Below, one piece after another: positions 61,294 through 64,000 of a stretch of 64,000 nucleotides of DNA. The notes under the pieces were generated by a model. That model was not told where the DNA came from. It did not search any database and was given only the letters and a program-made list of their open reading frames with translations. Every line of letters starts with the position of its first letter. Position 1 is the stretch's first letter. The position numbers were made by a program, and so were the translations under genes. Location of the stretch: contig NZ_JASXSX010000001.1 of assembly GCF_032085515.1 (NCBI RefSeq), positions 1,488,001-1,552,000 on the forward strand, written 5' to 3'. The stretch is from Gleimia hominis. GTDB lineage: Bacteria; Actinomycetota; Actinomycetes; Actinomycetales; Actinomycetaceae.

Positions 61294-63236
61294 GAACGAG
61301 CATCAGAGAAAACTTGAAGGCATCCGCGCGTGCGGTGCGCGGCCTGGTGGCGGGCCACCGCAGCGCGTTTGCGTTAGCCACCGCGTTCGTCGGCCTCGTA
61401 GTAGGGTTGGCGGCTGTTGCGTTCAACTTAAGTATCGAAGGCTGGTCATTCCTCATGACCGGGGCGTTCGACTACACGGTTCACCCGTGGGCGCCGCACG
61501 CCCAGCTGCACATTGGACGCTGGTTCCTCATTTTCGTCCCCGTGATTTCCGCGCTCATTTACGGGCCGATGATCGCCAAGTGGGCTCCTACCGCTAAAGG
61601 CCATGGGATTCCCGAGGTTATGCTGGCAGTGCGCCGGCGTGGCGGACGGATTCCCGGCACCGTCGCGATAGTCAAGATACTCTCATCTGCCCTCACGATA
61701 GGCGGGGGTGGTTCTGCTGGGAGGGAGGGACCGATCGTTCAAGTAGGAGCCTCATTGGGCTCGCGCATCGGTCGGCTCGCTCAGCTGCCCACGAACCGAA
61801 TCATTATCCTCACCGCCTGTGGGTCTGCTGCTGGGATTGCGGCAACGTTCCACGCTCCCCTTGCGGGTGCGATTTTTGCGCTCGAGGTGATCCTCGTGCA
61901 GTTCACAGCCGAAACCTTCGGGTACGTCGTGATTTCCGCGGTGGTTGCTTCGATTGTGGCGCGCTCCGTCTATGGCACGGTTCCCCTGATTGACCTGTCG
62001 ACTACCTTGGACCTGGGTTCGCAAATCAACCTCGTGCTCGTGGCCGTCGTCGGGTTGGTGGCCGGGCTGGTGGGCATGAGTTTTTCAAAAATCCTCTACG
62101 CGGTCGAAGACGGTCTGGACTGGGTTTGGGCCCACATCACGCGCTACGTCCCGCTTCCCGACTGGTCGCGCGCCGCCGTGTTCGCACTCCCTCTGGGCGT
62201 GGGCCTCGTGTTTTTCCCATACATGTACGGTTCCGGCTACCCGGTTCAACTCAGCGGTTTAATGGGGCAGTATTCGATTTGGTTCCTGCTCGTGCTCGCC
62301 CTCGCGCGGATCTTGTTTACGGCACACACCATCGGAATGGGGGGTTCCGGTGGCGTGTTCGCCCCCACGCTGTTCATCGGGGCGATGGTAGGCACCGCGT
62401 TCGGACAGGTGGTTTCGCCCTATACCGATACTTCCCCAGCGATGTTTGGGGTCATTGGCATGGGCGCGGCGTTCGCGGGGGCTGCGCGCGCACCACTCAC
62501 CGCGGTGCTGATTATTGTCGAGATGACCTCGCAGTTTTCTCTGATTTTGCCCATGATGCTCGCAGTTGTGATAGCGACTGGGGCGTCGCGGTTCTTCACG
62601 CGCGCCACGATTTACACCGAGAAGTTGCGTCGGCGCGGCGATATTTTGGACGACCCGGCGAGCCACACCCTGCTGGGAGTCCAACCGGCGGCGAAGATTA
62701 TGACCGCTCCCCCAGCTGTCTTGAAGTGCAATGACACGATTACCCGGGCGGTTTCTTTGATGCGGGAGGAGCATGTCCAGGCCCTGCCCGTGACCGATGG
62801 GGAGGGGCGTTTTGTTGGGGTAGTAACCGCGTTGGATGCGACGAGTTGGCGGCAAAGTGGACACTCCCCCGAAGCGCGGGTAGATGCGCTCGAGCTGCAC
62901 CCCTCGAGTGTGCCCACGACCGCGTTACCTTCTGCAATATTGCAGGCCATTACGCAGTCTGGGGTCAGTGCCGTAGCAGTTATTTCTGAGGCCGGCCACG
63001 CGCTCGAAGTAGATGATTCCACGGGGCAGGTGCAGCCCGTGGCAACGGGTGAGCCGGATCATCCGGAAGGGCACCTGGTGGGGTGGATAGGTGGCCGAGA
63101 CTTGGTTGACCGGCTGTATCGGGAGCAGCGCCGCGCCGTTGCGGCGCGTAACGAACCGTCGTCTTGGGGGTCGCGCTGGCGCAGCAGGCGTTTGGCCCGC
63201 CAGCGCCAGCGGCAACGCGACAACGGTTTACAGTAG
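61290..63236 (+). CDS. CLC-family chloride channel/transporter with C-terminal CBS region
   Basis: Membrane protein with 648 residues. The CLC motifs are GHGIPE (104-109), GREGP (144-148, with gating glutamate E146) and GGVFAP. The CLC-ec1 'proton glutamate' E203 aligns with V200 here. A cytosolic region from about 460 carries a CBS pair. The start is TTG 61290, overlapping the S9 gene stop. The end overlaps aconitase by nine bases, tail to tail. Confidence 0.88.
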   Translation: MRTSIRENLKASARAVRGLVAGHRSAFALATAFVGLVVGLAAVAFNLSIEGWSFLMTGAFDYTVHPWAPHAQLHIGRWFLIFVPVISALIYGPMIAKWAPTAKGHGIPEVMLAVRRRGGRIPGTVAIVKILSSALTIGGGGSAGREGPIVQVGASLGSRIGRLAQLPTNRIIILTACGSAAGIAATFHAPLAGAIFALEVILVQFTAETFGYVVISAVVASIVARSVYGTVPLIDLSTTLDLGSQINLVLVAVVGLVAGLVGMSFSKILYAVEDGLDWVWAHITRYVPLPDWSRAAVFALPLGVGLVFFPYMYGSGYPVQLSGLMGQYSIWFLLVLALARILFTAHTIGMGGSGGVFAPTLFIGAMVGTAFGQVVSPYTDTSPAMFGVIGMGAAFAGAARAPLTAVLIIVEMTSQFSLILPMMLAVVIATGASRFFTRATIYTEKLRRRGDILDDPASHTLLGVQPAAKIMTAPPAVLKCNDTITRAVSLMREEHVQALPVTDGEGRFVGVVTALDATSWRQSGHSPEARVDALELHPSSVPTTALPSAILQAITQSGVSAVAVISEAGHALEVDDSTGQVQPVATGEPDHPEGHLVGWIGGRDLVDRLYREQRRAVAARNEPSSWGSRWRSRRLARQRQRQRDNGLQ

Positions 63237-64000
63237 GTGTCGCAGCACGTACTGCAAAATCCCACCGTGGCGGTAGTACTCCGCCTCACCGGGCGTGTCG
63301 ATCCGCACGCGGGCGTCGAACTGCACATCGGTGCCATCTTCGCGGTGCGCAGTTACCGCCACCGTGCTGGGGATTTCGCTGTTGAGCGCGTCTATCCCGT
63401 GGATATCGAACGTTTCCGTGCCGTCGAGCCCAAGCGTGTTGCGGTCTTCCCCTTCGGGGAACTGCAGTGGCAGTACGCCCATGCCGATCAGGTTGGACCG
63501 GTGGATGCGTTCGAACGACTCCGTGATCACCGCTTTCACCCCGAGCAGAGAAGTACCTTTCGCTGCCCAGTCGCGTGAGGACCCGGAACCGTACTCCTTC
63601 CCTCCCAGTACCACGAGGGGAATGCCCGCTTTAGCGTAACGCTGCGCAGCTTCGTAAACCGAGACTTGGGGCGCTCCCTCTGACGTGAAATCGCGAGTGA
63701 AACCGCCTTCTACCCCGTCTAGAAGTTCGTTGCGGATCCTAATGTTCGCGAACGTGCCGCGCACCATCACTTCGTGGTTACCGCGGCGGGAACCATACGA
63801 GTTGAAGTCCTTGCGTTTAACCCCGTTTTCCACCAAGTACTGCCCGGCGGGCGTGTCCGGTTTGAACGATCCCGCGGGAGAAATGTGGTCGGTCGTAACG
63901 GAGTCACCGAGCTTCAACAGTACTCGCGCGCCCTCAATATCTTTGACCGGTTCGGGTTCGCGCTGCATGCCCTCAAAGAACGGGGCCTTGCGAATGTAAG
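63228..64000 (-). CDS. acnA: Aconitate hydratase (C-terminal part; 5' end outside window)
   Basis: The last 257 or so codons of a TCA-cycle aconitase; the gene continues past 64000. The visible reading frame begins YIRKAPFFEGMQ and includes GDSVTTDHISPAG, the swivel-domain GSRRGNHEVMVRG, and EYGSGSSRDWAAKGT with active-site Ser and Arg residues. It ends GEAEYYRHGGILQYVLRHLL. The iron-sulphur cysteines lie outside the window. The segment order matches AcnA-type enzymes. Confidence 0.95.
   Translation of the reverse strand, partial: YIRKAPFFEGMQREPEPVKDIEGARVLLKLGDSVTTDHISPAGSFKPDTPAGQYLVENGVKRKDFNSYGSRRGNHEVMVRGTFANIRIRNELLDGVEGGFTRDFTSEGAPQVSVYEAAQRYAKAGIPLVVLGGKEYGSGSSRDWAAKGTSLLGVKAVITESFERIHRSNLIGMGVLPLQFPEGEDRNTLGLDGTETFDIHGIDALNSEIPSTVAVTAHREDGTDVQFDARVRIDTPGEAEYYRHGGILQYVLRHLL

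Overview
This window reads as the chromosome of a GC-rich actinobacterium. The acyl-phosphatidylinositol-mannoside module (pgsA, a PatA-type acyltransferase, pimA), the DUF3000 and DUF349 proteins, the bifunctional Rel and the GlgX-TreY-TreZ route all fit Actinomycetota. A FemAB-type branching enzyme and an ATP-grasp ligase make an Actinomycetaceae-like organism plausible, but the genus is an inference. Gene density is high, and GTG/TTG starts and stop/start overlaps are common.

Layout. 1-17.5 kb (mostly minus strand): aroE (cut by the window edge), mltG, ruvX, alaS, rpsD, rarA, a YciO-type protein and aspS; then a plus-strand DEAD-box helicase; then minus-strand paired membrane GTPases, hisS and an MBL hydrolase. 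17.7-19.6 kb (plus): a DUF349 protein and an unidentified 161-residue protein. 19.6-37.1 kb (minus): rel, apt, secF, secD, yajC, ruvB, ruvA, ruvC, yebC, a NUDIX hydrolase, a LemA-like protein, the PIM lipid module, a HIT protein, thrS and a FemAB-type peptidyltransferase. 37.25-38.1 kb: a minus-strand tRNA array (Gly, Val, Gly, Cys, Val, gap, Val) with internal duplication and a 92-base run of N. 38.1-39.7 kb: a two-component system. 39.7-42.3 kb: a small accessory stretch with three unidentified envelope genes, direct repeats and the decayed end of a phage-type DNA polymerase. 42.4-53.98 kb (plus): a GlpT-type transporter, an iron-type ABC transporter, and glgX-treY-treZ. 54.1-64 kb: an ATP-grasp ligase, DUF3000, RNase D, dxs, an S9-family hydrolase, a CLC protein and the C-terminal end of aconitase.

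How the genes work together. Several operons are functional units: ruvC-ruvA-ruvB for Holliday-junction processing, yajC-secD-secF for export, pgsA-acyltransferase-pimA for inositol mannolipids, and glgX-treY-treZ for turning glycogen into trehalose. Four aminoacyl-tRNA synthetases (Ala, Asp, His, Thr) and the tRNA array give the window a translation theme, and rel adds stringent control.

No CRISPR array, integrase, intact transposase or complete defence system was seen. The most notable points are: an S9 hydrolase whose nucleophile position reads as Ala while the Asp and His remain; a polA-like fossil in the accessory stretch; a recently duplicated tRNA array with one mismatched tRNA-Gly; a 23-bp tandem repeat that starts exactly at the stop codon of the FemAB gene; and a pair of dynamin-like GTPases with degenerate G4 motifs.
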